From positions 62,001 through 126,000 of the forward strand of contig NZ_JAOXHJ010000002.1 in NCBI RefSeq assembly GCF_025780055.1: DNA of 64,000 bases, written 5' to 3'. The notes under the pieces are model-generated. The model saw nothing but the letters and a program-made list of their open reading frames with translations. It had not been told where the DNA came from and searched no databases. Of this stretch, positions 43,118-56,612 are shown piece by piece. A program made the position numbers and the translations under genes. Position 1 is the first letter of the stretch. Each line of letters opens with the position of its first letter. This DNA is from Ureaplasma zalophigenitalium. Lineage in GTDB: Bacteria; Bacillota_I; Bacilli_A; Mycoplasmatales; Mycoplasmoidaceae.

Positions 43118-44182
43118 TTATTTAGGAGCGTTTTTTGTTAATACAACGGGTTTACCGTCAATAATAGCAATTGTATCTTCGATACGTACTCCCCCAACAT
43201 GCGGAAGATATATTCCAGGTTCAACAGTCACAACTGCATAGTTAAACAATAATTCTTTATTGCCTTGATTAGTGTTAGGTAGCTCATGAACTTCAATCCC
43301 CACACCATGACCTGTTCCGTGCGTAAAGTATTCATCATACCCAGCGTCTTTAATAATTTGACGGCATATATCATCTACTTGCGCACCTGTTACTTGGTCA
43401 CTTAACATATCAATTCCAGCCTGTTGTGATTTTTTAACAAGATCGTAAATTTCTTGCATTTTGGGATTATTTTTATCACCAACCAAGAAAGAACGAGTGA
43501 TATCTGAAGCATATCCCTTATAGTAGCAACCGATGTCAGTCGTCACCATATCATTATTTTCAATAACACGATCAGATGGATGATGGTGTGGAACACCACC
43601 ATTAGGACCTGACGCTACAATTGGATCAAATGAATTTTTTTCAGCACCTAAGTCCAACATGTGCTTTGTTAGCATATTAGCTACTTGTTTTTCAGTTAAC
43701 CCAATAATATCTTGTTTTTGAATTCATGCGCATGTGTCTGCTGCGATTTCACAAGCTTTTTGTAAGAAAGAAATTTCCTCTGGGGTTTTAATCGCTCTTA
43801 AAGCCGCAGAAGTAAACGGAATAGTTGTATTTACCATCGAAGCGATAAATTCGTGTGTATTTAATGTTAAGTAATCACCTTCAACTAATAAATTCTTAAT
43901 ATTCAATTCATTTAAAGCGTCTTGTAATAAATCTGCTGACGTTTTTTCTTTTGTGCGTTGTAATAAACGTACTTCAGCATTCACAGCTTCTTGTTTAGCA
44001 GCTGTAATATAACGACCGTCAACTAGAAAAATTGCACGACCTTCTTTATTGATGAACACATATCCATCCGTCGAAGCAAATTCTAAAAATCAATAACGGT
44101 TATGAGTTGAATACAACATCATCCCATCCGCTTCTTTAAATTGTTTAATCATGTTTACTACTTGATCAATTTTAAAAGACAT
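43118..44182 (-). CDS. Xaa-Pro aminopeptidase (M24 metallopeptidase)
   Basis: A 354-residue creatinase-fold peptidase that removes the N-terminal residue before proline. Metal ligands are seen in VTTDIGCYYKGYASDITRS (two Asp), GTGHGVGIEVHE (His), VTVEPGIYLP (Glu) and VRIEDT (Glu). The N-terminal 130 residues are the non-catalytic creatinase domain. The start is the ATG at 44182, after AAAGGGGG; the first downstream Met at 44059 would cut that domain. Its length matches PepP/PepQ of Firmicutes. It follows rpmG. Confidence 0.93.
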
Positions 44183-44207
44183 AACTTAAGTCCCCCTTTT
44201 TTATTTG

Positions 44208-44369
44208 TTATTTTTTCTTAATTTCAGTATGTGCAACAGCAACACGACAGTTGTTGCAATATTTGTTTAATGTTAATTTTTCAGGAGTTGTTTTAACATT
44301 TTTAGTCGAAATATAATTAATGTTTTTGCACTCAGTACATTGGAAACGAACACCACGTTTTACAGCCAT
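44208..44369 (-). CDS. rpmG: 50S ribosomal protein L33
   Basis: A 53-residue protein too short for many gene callers. It reads MAVKRGVRFQCTECK, then NYISTKN, and ends KYCNNCRVAVAHTEIKKK. Both Cys pairs of the zinc-ribbon form (CTEC, CNNC) are present, so this is a C+ L33. The ATG at 44369 follows GAGGTG. It lies 25 bases upstream of the aminopeptidase start. Confidence 0.95.
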   Translation of the reverse strand: MAVKRGVRFQCTECKNINYISTKNVKTTPEKLTLNKYCNNCRVAVAHTEIKKK

Positions 44370-44476
44370 ATTTTCACCTCAACATCCATGTATCTTACTT
44401 TTTCAATACTAATAATATATTATAATATATTTACATCTTTTTATTAAGATAAACTTCAAAGGAACCCGATATAAAC

Positions 44477-46537
44477 ATGAAACAATCGCCATATATTAGT
44501 AAATATGACTATATTGGATACTACACAAAACAAAAAAACATGTGATTTTTTAGTAACCAAGAAATTAAAGCGCAAATTCAATTACAAACGAAACTAGCAA
44601 AAGAAAAATTAGCACCCGGATATTTTACTGATCTGATTGATGATGAAGACGAAGATGAAACAGAAGAATTTGATAATTACGAATATTATGAAGAATATAA
44701 AGAATTTCTTGATCAAAATGCAAATTTAGATGCTAATGATCCGAAAATATCTGAAGGGATTATTTTGGATTTAAAATCGCAAGAGCACGTTAAAAATACA
44801 TATCCTCATATTCAAAAAATTATTGATTGCGATCTCGCATATAAAAAACTGACCATGCCTGAACGTTATATAAAAACTCAAGAATTGTTGGCCAGTGATG
44901 AGGATTTCATTTTGTTTCAACCGGTTTTTATTAGCGGTAATAAAATTACTAAACCTGATGCCTTAGTACGTGAAGGCGATCAATTGCATGTTATTGAAAC
45001 GAAAGGAACCAGTAGTGTTAAACTACGTCACATTCTTGATTTATACTACCAATATGAAGTCATTGGCAAAAACCCACATGTGCAAAATCTTTTTGTTTGT
45101 CACTTTTATTTATGTATTGTCAAATATGAACGTTTAAATGTTGCTGATCAGGTTAGTTTTAGTATTACACCTTACTATGTTCACCAAAAAAATGGCTTAG
45201 GATATGACAATGAAAAGATTCGACTTTTTTTATCTGATGAACAAGCTGATTATTATAAACGAAATCTTAAGCAAGGACGATATATAAAATTAGATTCTCA
45301 AGGGTCACTTATTGATGAATTTGCTGGTGATTTTTCTGGATTATTGTGGGACGATTTGTTAGATCCAGATTTTCTCATTAATCAAGAAGAGTTACTTGAA
45401 TTAATCGCTACTGATCCCAATCTCAAAAATTATTTAAATGCACGTTATGGGCTACGGGGATTTTTTCAAAAAATTAATTTAATTTTTTTGGAATTCGATC
45501 GTGTAATAACAGAACTTGAAACTCACAAAGCTTATTTATTAGCAAAACAAGCAACTAGTCAGACTATTATTAAACCCGAACCTTTCCTTCCGTCTGATAA
45601 TGATAAAGGTTTTTTCAAAGATAACGACTTCTTCTTAGAATTACGAACATTATATCAATATGAAAATTACCAACTTTGTAAATTTAGCGGCTACGTGTTT
45701 CCCCATGCCATTTATAAATATGGAAATATTAATCATAAAAACAATGTACAACAAGCCTTTCAACAAGTTAAGCGACAAGCCCAATATGATTTATACGCTA
45801 AGAATGAAATAATCATCAACAAAGCCAATGTACAATCCTTATTAACTAAATTAAAACCAAATAAGGTTTATTTTGATTTTGAATCTATTAACACAGCGAT
45901 TCGTGTGTATGATCAAACTTATGCGTTTACACAAATTGTCACTCAAAATTCGGTTATTGTACGTCATGAAAATGATGATTTAGAGCGATTAACCTGCAAA
46001 AATCTTATGTGTGATCCGTTAAAAATTAATAAACAATGATTTAAAGATGTGGTTGATAGTTTATATTATGGTGAACATTATTCGTATGTGGTGTACAACA
46101 AAGCCTTTGAACAAACACGATTGAAGGAAATGCAAGCATACATTAATGAAGCAGAATACACAAAAAAAATTACTTGTATTATTCGTAATCTATTTGATTT
46201 AGCTGATTTTTTTACAGTTCGTAATCTTGATAAAATTAACATTTTAATTCCTGATTTATGTGGTTTTTACTCAATCAAAAAAGTTTTACCATTAGTTGCT
46301 AAATATTACCCGGATTTCTTTTATAAAACCAAATGCTATGACTATAAAACATTAGCGATTGGTAATGGATTAGAATGCCAAATCAAAACTACTAAGCGCG
46401 TTTTTAAAACTCTTGATGACGATCAATGAGATGCATTTCAAAAAGAAGCTAAAATTTATTGCGAAAACGATGTGCGTGCCATGATTGCTGTCGAACTTTA
46501 TGCATTAGAAATTTTAAAAAATCAAAATATTCTCTAA
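44477..46537 (+). CDS. DUF2779-type protein: PD-(D/E)XK-like nuclease joined to a DnaQ-like exonuclease
   Basis: A 686-residue frame with TGA-Trp codons. Residues about 55-75 are an acidic Asp/Glu tract. The region near 160-180 reads KPDALVREGDQLHVIETKGTS, a D...ExK nuclease core as in Cas4/RecB-type PD-(D/E)XK proteins. The C-terminal part from about 460 reads YFDFESINTAI, then VVYNKAFEQTRLKEM, IRNLFDLADFF and YCENDVRAMIAVELY, the DEDD exonuclease steps (D-F-E, N..FE, D, Y..xD). This pairing is the known DUF2779 layout, found in several mycoplasmas. It may act in DNA or RNA repair or degradation; no partner is encoded beside it. A short intergenic region lies before valS. Confidence 0.78.
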
Positions 46538-46609
46538 AATAGGTTTTTTAATATAAAAATCAGATTTATCTAAATAAATCCGTGCGAATCGTGTAAGATA
46601 TTAATGATA

Positions 46610-46625
46610 ATATGCGTAAGCATAT
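46610..46625 (+). other. Small hairpin ahead of valS
   Basis: A perfect 6-bp stem ATATGC / GCATAT with a GTAA loop, followed by ATTTT. It may weakly end the upstream gene or fold in the valS leader. I found no T-box features (no T-box sequence or specifier loop). Confidence 0.35.
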
Positions 46626-46654
46626 ATTTTAAATATGTTAAAAAAGGGGTTTTT

Positions 46655-49249
46655 ATGCAAAAATTAAATAAGAAATATGATCCAATTCAAATTCAAAAAG
46701 ATAAGCATCTTTTTTGAAAAGAGCAAGCTATTTTCACTAAACACAATCCAGATCTAAAACCCTTCACTGTTGTTTTACCACCACCAAATGTTACTGGTCA
46801 TTTACACATAGGACATGCCTATGGTTTTAGTTTACCCGACATTATTGTACGCTATAAAAAATTACGGGGTTTTGATGCTTTCATTATTCCTGGAACTGAT
46901 CATGCAGGTATTGCTACCCAAACAAAATTCGAAAAAATTCTAAAAGATAATGATCAACAAAATAAAATAGCACTGGGGCGTTCAGTTTTTTTACATCAGC
47001 TAACAAATTGAAAAAATGAACAAGAGCAGTATATTCGCAGACAATTTGCTGCTCTTAATCTAGGAATGGACGAAAATCATTATTTATTTACACTCGACGA
47101 GGATGTAAACAAAATCGTCTCTGAAGTCTTTGTTAAACTATATAATGAAAAACTCATTTATCGTGCTAATAAATTAGTTAACTGAGACCCTATTTTACAA
47201 ACAGCGATTTCAGATGTTGAAGTAATACACGAAAACATTAAAGGTAAATTATACTACATTAAATATTGGACAGTTGATCACCAAGATAGCGTGATTGTAG
47301 CTACTTCTCGTCCTGAAACCATGTTTGGTGATAAAGTCTTGTTTATGCACCCAGAGGATGAACGTTATAAACACTTATGAAATAAGAAATTCATGAACCC
47401 AATTAATAACCAAGTTATGGATGTTTTGTTGGATGATTATATCGATTTAGAATTTGGAACCGGAGTAATGAAATGTACACCGGCACATGATTTTAATGAC
47501 TATGAATTAGCTAAAAAACACCACCTAGAGTTAATTAATATTATGAATCCAGATGGGACATTAAATGCATTGTGCGGCGAGTTTGCCAATATCGATCGAC
47601 TCGTAGCAAGGGAATTAATTGTTGATAAGTTAAAAGAAACTAACCACTTAGTAAGAGTTGAAGAATACGCAACTACAATCGGCTTATCACAACGTTCTAA
47701 TGCTGTTGTTGAACCGTTATTATCACTGCAATGATTTATTAAAATGCAAGATATTGTTCAGCAAACAATTAACTTACAAAATAGTGCTAATAGTCAATCA
47801 ACATTCTATCCACCGCGCTTCCACAAGGCTTTGATGCAATGATTAGAAAACACTCAAGATTGATGTATTTCGCGTCAATTGTGGTGAGGTCACCGAATTC
47901 CTGTATACTATCACAAAAAAGATCAGAGTGTTTATGTAGGTATAAACCCACCAACTGATATTGAAAATTATGAGCAAGATAATGATGTGCTTGATACTTG
48001 ATTCTCTTCAGGGTTATGACCTTTATTAACTACTAAATGACAAAAAGATAGTCAATTTTTTAACCATTATTTCCCAACATCGTTAATGGTAACAGGTATG
48101 GATATTTTATTTTTCTGAGTTTCACGAATGATGAATTTTAGTGGATATTTAACGCAGCAGTTACCTTTTAAAGATGTTTTAATTCATGGTTTAATTCGTG
48201 ATGCGCAAGGTCGTAAAATGTCTAAGTCATTAAATAATGGAATCGACCCATTCGATATCATTAATGAATACGGCTTAGATGCGATGCGGGTTTATTTTGC
48301 CTCATCAACTAGTATCGGTGAAGATTTAAACTTTAGTCAAGAAAAAATCAGTAGCACCTGAAACTACCTTAATAAAATTTGAAATGTTGCTGTGTTCTTA
48401 GATCAGTCGTTTGACAAGGATTTAGCTAATGATCAGCTGGTGCGAACGCCTGATCCAAAACATCCTATTAACCAATGAATTATCGAATCATTAAGTAATT
48501 GTATTAATGAATACATCAAAAATATGGATAAATATAATTTAGTCGTAGTAAGTAAAGACTTATTTAATTTTTTATATGATGTTTATGCATCAAAATATTT
48601 AGAATACACAAAAGTCTTACTAGAAGATCATGATGTTGCGCAAGAAACGAAAAAAACAATGTTTTTTGTCTTTTATGAATTCTTAAAACTTTTACACCCT
48701 TTCGCTAATAATTTAAGTGAAGAATTATGACTGCACTGAAACACAAGTAAATCATCAATTTTACATGCAGCTATTGAACCTTTCAATTTCCACGCAAACA
48801 CAACTGATGCAGAAATGGTTAATAATTTAATTTTTAATATTCGTAATTGACGAGCAGAAAACAATGTTGGTAATAAAACACCGCTGGTTTTTGCTATAAA
48901 TAACCCTGCTTACAAAGTGAAATTAAAATTATATAACCAAATTTTAAAAATCGTAAATACAGAAATGGTTTTTGAAGAATCAGTTAACAACCAATACAAC
49001 ACTTCTTTAATTGTTAATGACCTCGTATTACAAATGAATTTTGATAATACGGCGCAAATGGATTTACAAAGACAAAATTTATTAACTAAGAAAGAGTTTT
49101 TGTTAAAGGAAATTAAGCGTTGTCATAATTTGTTAAATAATCCCCAATACATAGCAAAGGCTCCAGAACACTTAGTCAACAAGGAAAAAGAAAAACTATT
49201 AGGCTTTGAAAAACAATTACAAGAAGTTTTAAACTTATTAGAGAAGTAG
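46655..49249 (+). CDS. valS: Valyl-tRNA synthetase
   Basis: An 864-residue class I synthetase. The HIGH motif is in [17 protein letters not shown] (about 47), the editing domain opens with [11 protein letters not shown] and keeps [18 protein letters not shown], the KMSKS motif lies in [14 protein letters not shown], and the C-terminal coiled-coil arm ends the protein (residues 800-864). Many TGA codons encode Trp. The ATG at 46655 follows AAAAGGGG. The next gene, trmL, starts 10 bases after the stop. Confidence 0.97.
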
Positions 49250-49259
49250 GTCAACAAAT

Positions 49260-49778
49260 ATGCTAAACATCGTTTTATTTGAACCAGAAATCATTGAAAA
49301 TACAGGCAATATTGCGCGGATGTGTGTAGGTTTTAACGCGCGTTTACATTTAATTAGACCTTACGGATTTATTTTACGAACTGATAAGTTTAACAAAGAT
49401 TTTATTCGCACTGCAACCAATCATATAGAGCACTTAGAATTATTCGAATATGATGATTTTGAAGATTTTATAAATATCAATCAAGTTCAAAACCACCAAC
49501 TTTTTCTTTTTACGCGTTATGGCACTAAAGCTCCGTCGGATTATGATTACAAAAATTGGGACGAATCAGAAATTTACTTAATGTTCGGAAAAGAATCAAC
49601 AGGTATTGACCATAGTATTTTACAAGAATATACGCAATGAATTCGCATTCCCTCTTCTTATAATTTGCGCAGTCTCAACATCGCTAACTCCGTAGCCATG
49701 GGCATGTATGAAGTAGCACGCCAAAACGAATACAAAAACTTATTAAAATACGAGCCACACAAAAAATTTGAGGTTTAA
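49260..49778 (+). CDS. trmL: tRNA (Um34/Cm34) 2'-O-methyltransferase TrmL
   Basis: A 172-residue SPOUT methyltransferase that modifies wobble base 34 of tRNA-Leu. The family start NIVLFEPEIIENTGNIARMC, then FGKESTGI (usual FG.E..GLP) and the knot motif RIPSSYNLRSLNIANSVAM are all visible. A TGA at 49638 is Trp (TQWIRIP). It lies between valS and trmB in a close run of genes. Confidence 0.95.
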
Positions 49779-49779
49779 A

Positions 49780-50451
49780 ATGCGATTAAGAAACAATAAA
49801 AATGCGCCTGATTATTTAGCTCAGCAAACCAAATATATTATTCAAGACAAAACAGCAGTTAAAAAAGAATGTCTGCGTTTATTTACTAACCCTCACCAAT
49901 TACTTTATTTGGAGATTGGTATGGGTAAGGGTGATTTCATTATTAACCAAGCCTTACGAAACCCCCACATTAACTTTATTGGTTTAGAAAAATTTGATAC
50001 TGTGATTGTTAAAGCACACAAAAAAGCCTTGCAGTTTAATTTACATAATCTAGCAATGATTAGTGCGGATGCCACTGATTTAATAACTTTGTTTAAGGAT
50101 CTATCTGTAGATCGTTTGTTTTTAAATTTCAGTGATCCATGACCCAAAAAACGCCATGCAAAAAAGCGTTTAGTTCACCCGAATTTTTTAAATATTTTTA
50201 CTCAAGTTTTAAAAACTGATGGTGTGATTGAATTTAAAACTGACAATGACGGGCTTTTTGATTATTTAATTAATGAAGTAATCCCCACGCACAAAGAACA
50301 GTTTGAAATCTTATATCTAACTTATGATCTTTATGAAAACGAGAATGATCCTGAGTATATCAAAAACATTCCCACAGAATATGAACAAAAATTTATTGCT
50401 CAAAACACTAAAATTAAAAAAATTATTTTTAAATACAAGCCTGTAACCTAA
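49780..50451 (+). CDS. trmB: tRNA (guanine-46-N7)-methyltransferase
   Basis: A 223-residue SAM enzyme. SAM motif LEIGMGKGDF (about 44), the family hallmark SDPWPKKRHAKKRL (Trp by TGA at 50140), and FKTDNDGLFDY are clear. The start is the ATG at 49780, two bases after the trmL stop and after GAGGT inside trmL; an earlier TTG in frame is not needed. The C-terminal end is of normal length. Confidence 0.96.
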
Positions 50452-50485
50452 TATACTTGCCTTTAGGTATTCAGCTTATATTTGT

Positions 50486-50491
50486 TATAAT
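50486..50491 (+). promoter_or_regulatory. Candidate extended -10 promoter for the membrane protein and fmt genes
   Basis: TGTTATAAT (TG-n-TATAAT) about 40 bases before the ATG at 50531, which has AAGGAAGG upstream. No -35 at proper spacing. Confidence 0.5.
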
Positions 50492-50530
50492 TAAAACAGT
50501 TTGTCTAAATGACAAGGAAGGACCGATTGC

Positions 50531-51247
50531 ATGATTAATAACGTCATACATTCAATTTTACAAGCCGAGCAACAAGGCGGAGGCAACAAAATGATGTTTA
50601 TGCTCATCATTTTGATTCCTATCGTTATCGTTATTTTCTTTGTCATTAAGAAAAGAAAAAAACAAAACGCTCAACCTACTTATGTAGGTAATAAAACATC
50701 CAAAGATGCTAATGAGGTTTGGTTGACAGTTAAAAAATATTTGCGTGATATTAACGACAAGGGTAAAGAGGTCATTGATTCTTATGTTGTCCGTCGACCA
50801 GATCCGCATAATGTTGGTCAAATGACTAAACTTCAACGTGAAGATTACAAGCGAGAAATGAACGATTTAAAAGCTTTAAAAACAACCAATCCTACTCTGT
50901 ATCGTGAAGAAATGAAACGTATCAAAAAAGAGAAAACTGCTCGTCCTAAAGAATTATACGTTGTTTTATTCACTACACGAAATGCCAAAACTTTTGTAGT
51001 CGACGAGCCTCGAGCATTTGAATGTGAAGTCAAAAATATTAAGATTAATAAAAAGGAAACAAAACGGGAAATCGAAATTGTCCGTCCTTTAAATTACGAT
51101 TTAGAGTACCGATGAATCAAGGAAATGAAAGATCGTGACGACAAGATGCAGCAAAAACAATTAGAAGCAGATCGTAAACGTCAAATGAAGGCTCAAGCGC
51201 GTCTTGAAAAACAAAAAAATAAAGATAAAAAAAATAAGAGCAAATAG
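50531..51247 (+). CDS. Single-pass membrane protein, DUF5385-like
   Basis: A 238-residue protein. A short Gly/Gln-rich start (AEQQGGGNK) precedes one membrane segment (about residues 21-39) and a Lys-rich cytoplasmic domain with phrases such as EVWLTVKKYLRDINDKG and RPKELYVVLFTTRNAKT. It reads through a TGA-Trp at 51113 into a highly charged Lys/Gln tail (last 40 residues). It resembles the mollicute DUF5385 proteins; I recall this only from general pattern and am not certain. Function unknown. Confidence 0.78.
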
Positions 51248-51284
51248 GTGTTTGCTTGTTTTTTTGTATTAAGGAGGTCAATTT

Positions 51285-52211
51285 ATGATAAAAGCAATGT
51301 TTTTTGGAACACCCAGAATAGCTGTTGAAATATTAAAAACATTACATCATCTTCAGGGAGTTGAAATTGTGGGTGTCATTAGTCAACCAGACAAAATGCG
51401 TAACCGCCACAACGCTTTAGTTATGACCCCTGTTAAACAATATTGTGTAGAAAATAATTTGTTGTGTTTGACTCCAGAAAAAATTAATGATGTTTATGAT
51501 GATATAAAAGCTTTATCGCCAGACATCATTATTACCTGTGCATATGGTCAATTTATTCCTCAACGGATTATTGATATACCAGTTTATAAAATTGTCAATG
51601 TGCATGCATCATTACTACCTAAGTTGCGGGGTGGTGCTCCCATTCACTACGCGATTTTAAATGGTTATCATACCACCGGAGTAACTTTAATGCACACAAT
51701 CAAGCAAATGGATGCGGGTAATATTTTATTTACTAAACAAGTGTCTATTGATGAACAAACTACTTATGCCAGTTTATTAAAAAAACTAACCGCGTTAGGT
51801 GTGCAATTAATTCAAGAACACTTCTTTGATCTATGCAAAACTAATTTAGTCGGGGTAGTTCAAAACCCAGCTGATGTAACCTATGCTTTTAATATTCAAA
51901 AAGCTGAACGGTACATTAATTTCAACCAACAGGCGTGATTAGTAAACCGTTTCGTTAACGCTTTAAATGATAAACCAGTTGCATTAATGAATTATCAACA
52001 AACCGATTTCAAAGTTTACCAAATTAAGGTTAGTGAGCGAAAAAGTTCACAAATTCCTGGTACAATTTTTTATCACGATAAACAATTGTATGTTAGCACT
52101 GCTGATTTTGATATCCAGTTGATCCAAATTCAATTACCCAACAAAAATATTAGTTTCGTACGTGATGTATTGAACGGTAAAAGTATTTTTGATCACTTAA
52201 AAAAGGAGTAA
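51285..52211 (+). CDS. fmt: Methionyl-tRNA formyltransferase
   Basis: A 308-residue enzyme transferring formyl from formyl-THF to initiator Met-tRNA. N-terminal FFGTPRIAVEIL, the catalytic N-V-H-A-S-L-L-P-K-LRGGAPI stretch (Asn, His), and the Asp in IKQMDAGNIL are present. A TGA-Trp lies at 51936. AAGGAGG precedes the ATG. It is next to three membrane-associated genes and the GTPase obg. Confidence 0.97.
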
Positions 52212-52214
52212 AAC

Positions 52215-53057
52215 ATGTTTAATCGTTTTTCAAATTCCAATGGCAAATTAGCAGCTAGTTTTAAACTAAATACAGCCGAAAAATCACCTAATTTAATTAA
52301 ATTTTTAATTAGTTTGTTTGTCATTATTATTCCCATGATCATCATTTTTTTGCTTTTGGGTGAACCTAATTTATTAGGTCAAAATAACCTTGTAGCACAA
52401 AATGGTCGATGGTACGGGGTTGGTATCATTAATAAATTGCATTTTCCTAAAGAGTTAGGTTTTTATAAATGAATTAATATTCATGAACAGATTGCAAACG
52501 CAACTGGTGATCATAAAAAAGCTTTAGAGGTTTTTGCGCAAGAGTTCTATGGAGTTAATAATTATCATTTTGGAACTGGTGTTATCACACACTTTTTGAT
52601 TTGGGTACTTATGGTTGCTGATTTTGTTTTCGGTCTAATTCTAAGTATCATTCTAGTGTTCAGTATTAAAAAAGTCCGTTGAGACATTCTAGTCCCTCTG
52701 GTTTCATCATGATTCGGTTTTTTCATCATGATTATTTCCGGTTTAATTCCTGCTCACTTCTGAGGTTATTTAATTCGTTTTGTGTTAGTTTTAGTAGCCT
52801 TTATCTTACCGATTATTATTATGGTCCGTATCACAAACGCGTTAATCGCTCGTTCAAAACATGCAGCTGAGTACACAACTGACTTATATAATGAATACCA
52901 AAATGCTGATACGTACTATAAAGCTGGGCAAGAACGAATTCTTTTATTACGTAAACAAGATCCAAATAAAAAATCCAAATTCAAAATCGAGAAAAAGGAC
53001 GATTCTACTGAGCAAACATCTCAAACAAATGATTCGTCTACAGATGCAAAGGAGTAA
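52215..53057 (+). CDS. Multi-pass membrane protein (280 aa), unknown
   Basis: The frame reads through several TGA-Trp codons, which join two open segments. Four membrane segments are visible: about 29-50, 128-150, 160-178, and 185-205. The C-terminal 70 residues are polar, with many Lys, Asp, Ser and Thr. It starts three bases after fmt, with AAAAAGGAG inside the fmt end, so the two are translationally linked. Family not recognised. Confidence 0.85.
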
Positions 53058-53060
53058 ACT

Positions 53061-54356
53061 ATGGCATTCGTTGATAAATGTGACATTATTTTAAAAGCCG
53101 GAAACGGCGGAAACGGGAAACTTGCTTGACGTCGCGAAACTCATGTCCCCATGGGTGGGCCAGCAGGTGGAAATGGAGGACATGGTGGTTCCATTTATTT
53201 TTTAGGTTCGCATAACGAATTATCTTTAGAGAAAATTAAGTATAAAAAGAAATTCAAAGCCGCTAATGGTGAAAATGGTGATATTAAAAACCAGCACGGA
53301 GCAAATGCGGAAGATGTCTATATTAAAGTACCTTTAGGAACAATTGTTTATAATGAAGACAAGTCCCAAATCCTAGCTGAAATCTTAATTGACCAACAAG
53401 CTTATTTAATCCAACAAGGGGGTCTTGGTGGCCATGGAAATACATATTTTAAAAACGCTTTTCACAAGGCTCCATCATTGTATGAATTTGGCGAAGTAGT
53501 CGATGAACTACGTGTTCATTTGGAATTGAAATCAATTGCTGATATAGGGATAATTGGTTTGCCGAATGCTGGTAAGTCAACCCTGATTAGTTCTTTTACT
53601 AATGCTAAGCCAAAAACTGCAGCCTACCAGTTCACTACTCTAAGTCCTATTTTAGGAACAATTTATGATCGCTCAAACCGAATTGTTTTTGCAGATATCC
53701 CAGGATTAATCGAAGGTGCCCACCAAGGAAGTGGCCTAGGTATTGATTTTTTAAAACACATTGAACGTTGTTTTTTATTATTGCATTTAATTTCTTTAGA
53801 TGAAAACGATCATAACGATATCGTTGCAGCTTACGAAACAATTCGTTATGAATTAAAGGCTTACGATCCAGCTTTAGCAGCTAAGCCCTTTGTCGTTGTT
53901 GCAAATAAAATCGATGCGCCAAATGCGGATCAGCAATTAGCTAAATTACAAAAACACCTAAAAAAACACACTATTTTAACGGTTAGTGCATTAGATAAGA
54001 TTAATATCCAAGAAATGCTAGCCACTATTATTCGCTTGTATTATGATGAAAAACAAGCTTTTGCAGAACAACAAATTCACGCCGAAGAAATTATGGTTTA
54101 CCAAAAACCACAAAAAGAGTTACAAAAAACCTTGGATGAAGCAATCTTTATTGTTAAAGAGGAAGATCATGTGTTCAGTGTTACAGGGGATTATTTGAAA
54201 TTCTGGGTTAACCGAATTCCCTTAGTTACAAATGATAATATTGTTCGTTTTAATAACAAATTAGATGCCATTAAATTTAAAGAACAATTGCGTGCTTTTG
54301 GTGCGGAAACAAATGATTTAATCAAGGTATATCATTTGACATTGGAGATGGATTAA
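53061..54356 (+). CDS. obg: GTPase Obg
   Basis: A 431-residue GTPase acting in 50S maturation. An Obg fold with Gly-rich repeats fills residues 1-158 (MGGPAGGNGGHGGS, GGLGGHGN). G1 GLPNAGKST, G2 FTTLSP, G3 DIPGLIEGA and G4 ANKID follow, then an OCT-type C-terminal domain (about 360-431). The ATG at 53061 follows AAAGGAG. The early TGA-Trp reads KLAWRRE, the usual family residues. Confidence 0.97.
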
Positions 54357-54357
54357 A

Positions 54358-55116
54358 ATGTGTGTGCGTTTAAAAAGTTATTTACGCAAACTGTTGCTGC
54401 ATTTAGAAAATTATCTGACAACACACCAGATTAATACCCTTGTTTTAGGGGTTTCTGGAGGTATTGACAGTACTCTTGCGTTATATTTACTAAAACAATT
54501 AAAAACGCCCGTCAAAATCTTTCCTGTGTTCATTGATATTGATTCACGTTGTGAGGATAAACAAGATGTTTTATATTTACAATCAATCTTTCCTGAAATC
54601 CAGTTGGTAGATTTAAAACCTGTTTTACAAGCTTATCAAAATTCATTACCTAATTTAACACAGCACAAAATGGTTTATGACAATTTAACAACGCGGATTC
54701 GTGCTAATTATTTATACGCTTTAGCTAACGAATACGACGGAATTGTGATTTCAACCTTGAATTTTAATGAATTCCATTTAGGCTTCTTTACAAAATTTGG
54801 CGATAGCAATGCGGATTATCATTTATTAATCGGATTATTAAAATCCCAAATTTACAAACTAGCCAACTTTTTAAACATTGATGAACGCTTTCTTAATAAG
54901 AAACCCTCACCTGGTTTTGATAAACAAACAGATGCAGATATTTTAGGTTTTACCTATGCTGAATACGAGCGTGTTGTTTTAAACAACAAACGTGTTAAAC
55001 CTAGTTGTGTCAAGAAGGTTACGCAGCTAATCCAAAAAAATCAGCATAAACGATTTTTAATCAATCAATATCTTTTAAACGAAAAGGTCGAACAAATTTA
55101 TGAACAGTGAAAATAA
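54358..55116 (+). CDS. nadE: NH3-dependent NAD+ synthetase
   Basis: A 252-residue enzyme (deamido-NAD + NH3 + ATP). The PP-loop motif GVSGGIDSTLAL is at about 33-44, with STLNFNEFHLGFFTKFGDSNAD in the family's second motif. The frame ends ...YEQWK then TAA 55114-55116: the TGA at 55108-55110 is Trp, not a stop. The start at 54358 is one base after the obg stop, with GGAG in the obg end. Its end overlaps the next gene's ATG by 17 bases. It uses ammonia directly, plentiful in a urea-hydrolysing cell. Confidence 0.95.
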
Positions 55117-55586
55117 CATTCCAGCCCCTGTAAAAATTAGTTCATTACATAAACTAAAGGATTTCATTAAAACCTTTAAAGGTTTTGTGGTGATTACTTT
55201 TTTAGGTTATGTTTTGGTCGCCATTTGTCTTGGTGTACTCATTTATGCTGTACTAGAGTTAGATAGAGCTCTCGAACATTATCGCGAATGAAATTACGAT
55301 TTTTGAATGAATAATTCTGCAGAGAACAATAAAGATTATTTAAACATTGCCCCCATTTTGTCTTTAGCTATTTTTAAATGGGGCGCTGTCGTTGGGTGCA
55401 TGTTATTTTTAATTATTATTTTAAATATTAATATTTTCGCTTATTGATCGTATTCTAACCATTATATCCCTGAGCTCAAGGATAACAAGTTATTAGGTAA
55501 TTGGTTGAAGAATTTTATTAATAAGCAGAAAATCAATAAAACAGAACCTAAAAAGGAAAAAACGCGTAAAACAATTATAAAGAAAG

Positions 55587-56600
<1,014 letters not shown>

Positions 56601-56612
56601 AAGGAGTTATAT

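Noticed and set aside
46538-46654. A T-box riboswitch ahead of valS
   Set aside because: The 117-base leader has only a 6-bp hairpin, no T-box core and no terminator/antiterminator pair.
54358-55110. nadE ending with TGA at 55108-55110
   Set aside because: TGA is Trp here; the true stop is TAA at 55114-55116, two codons later.
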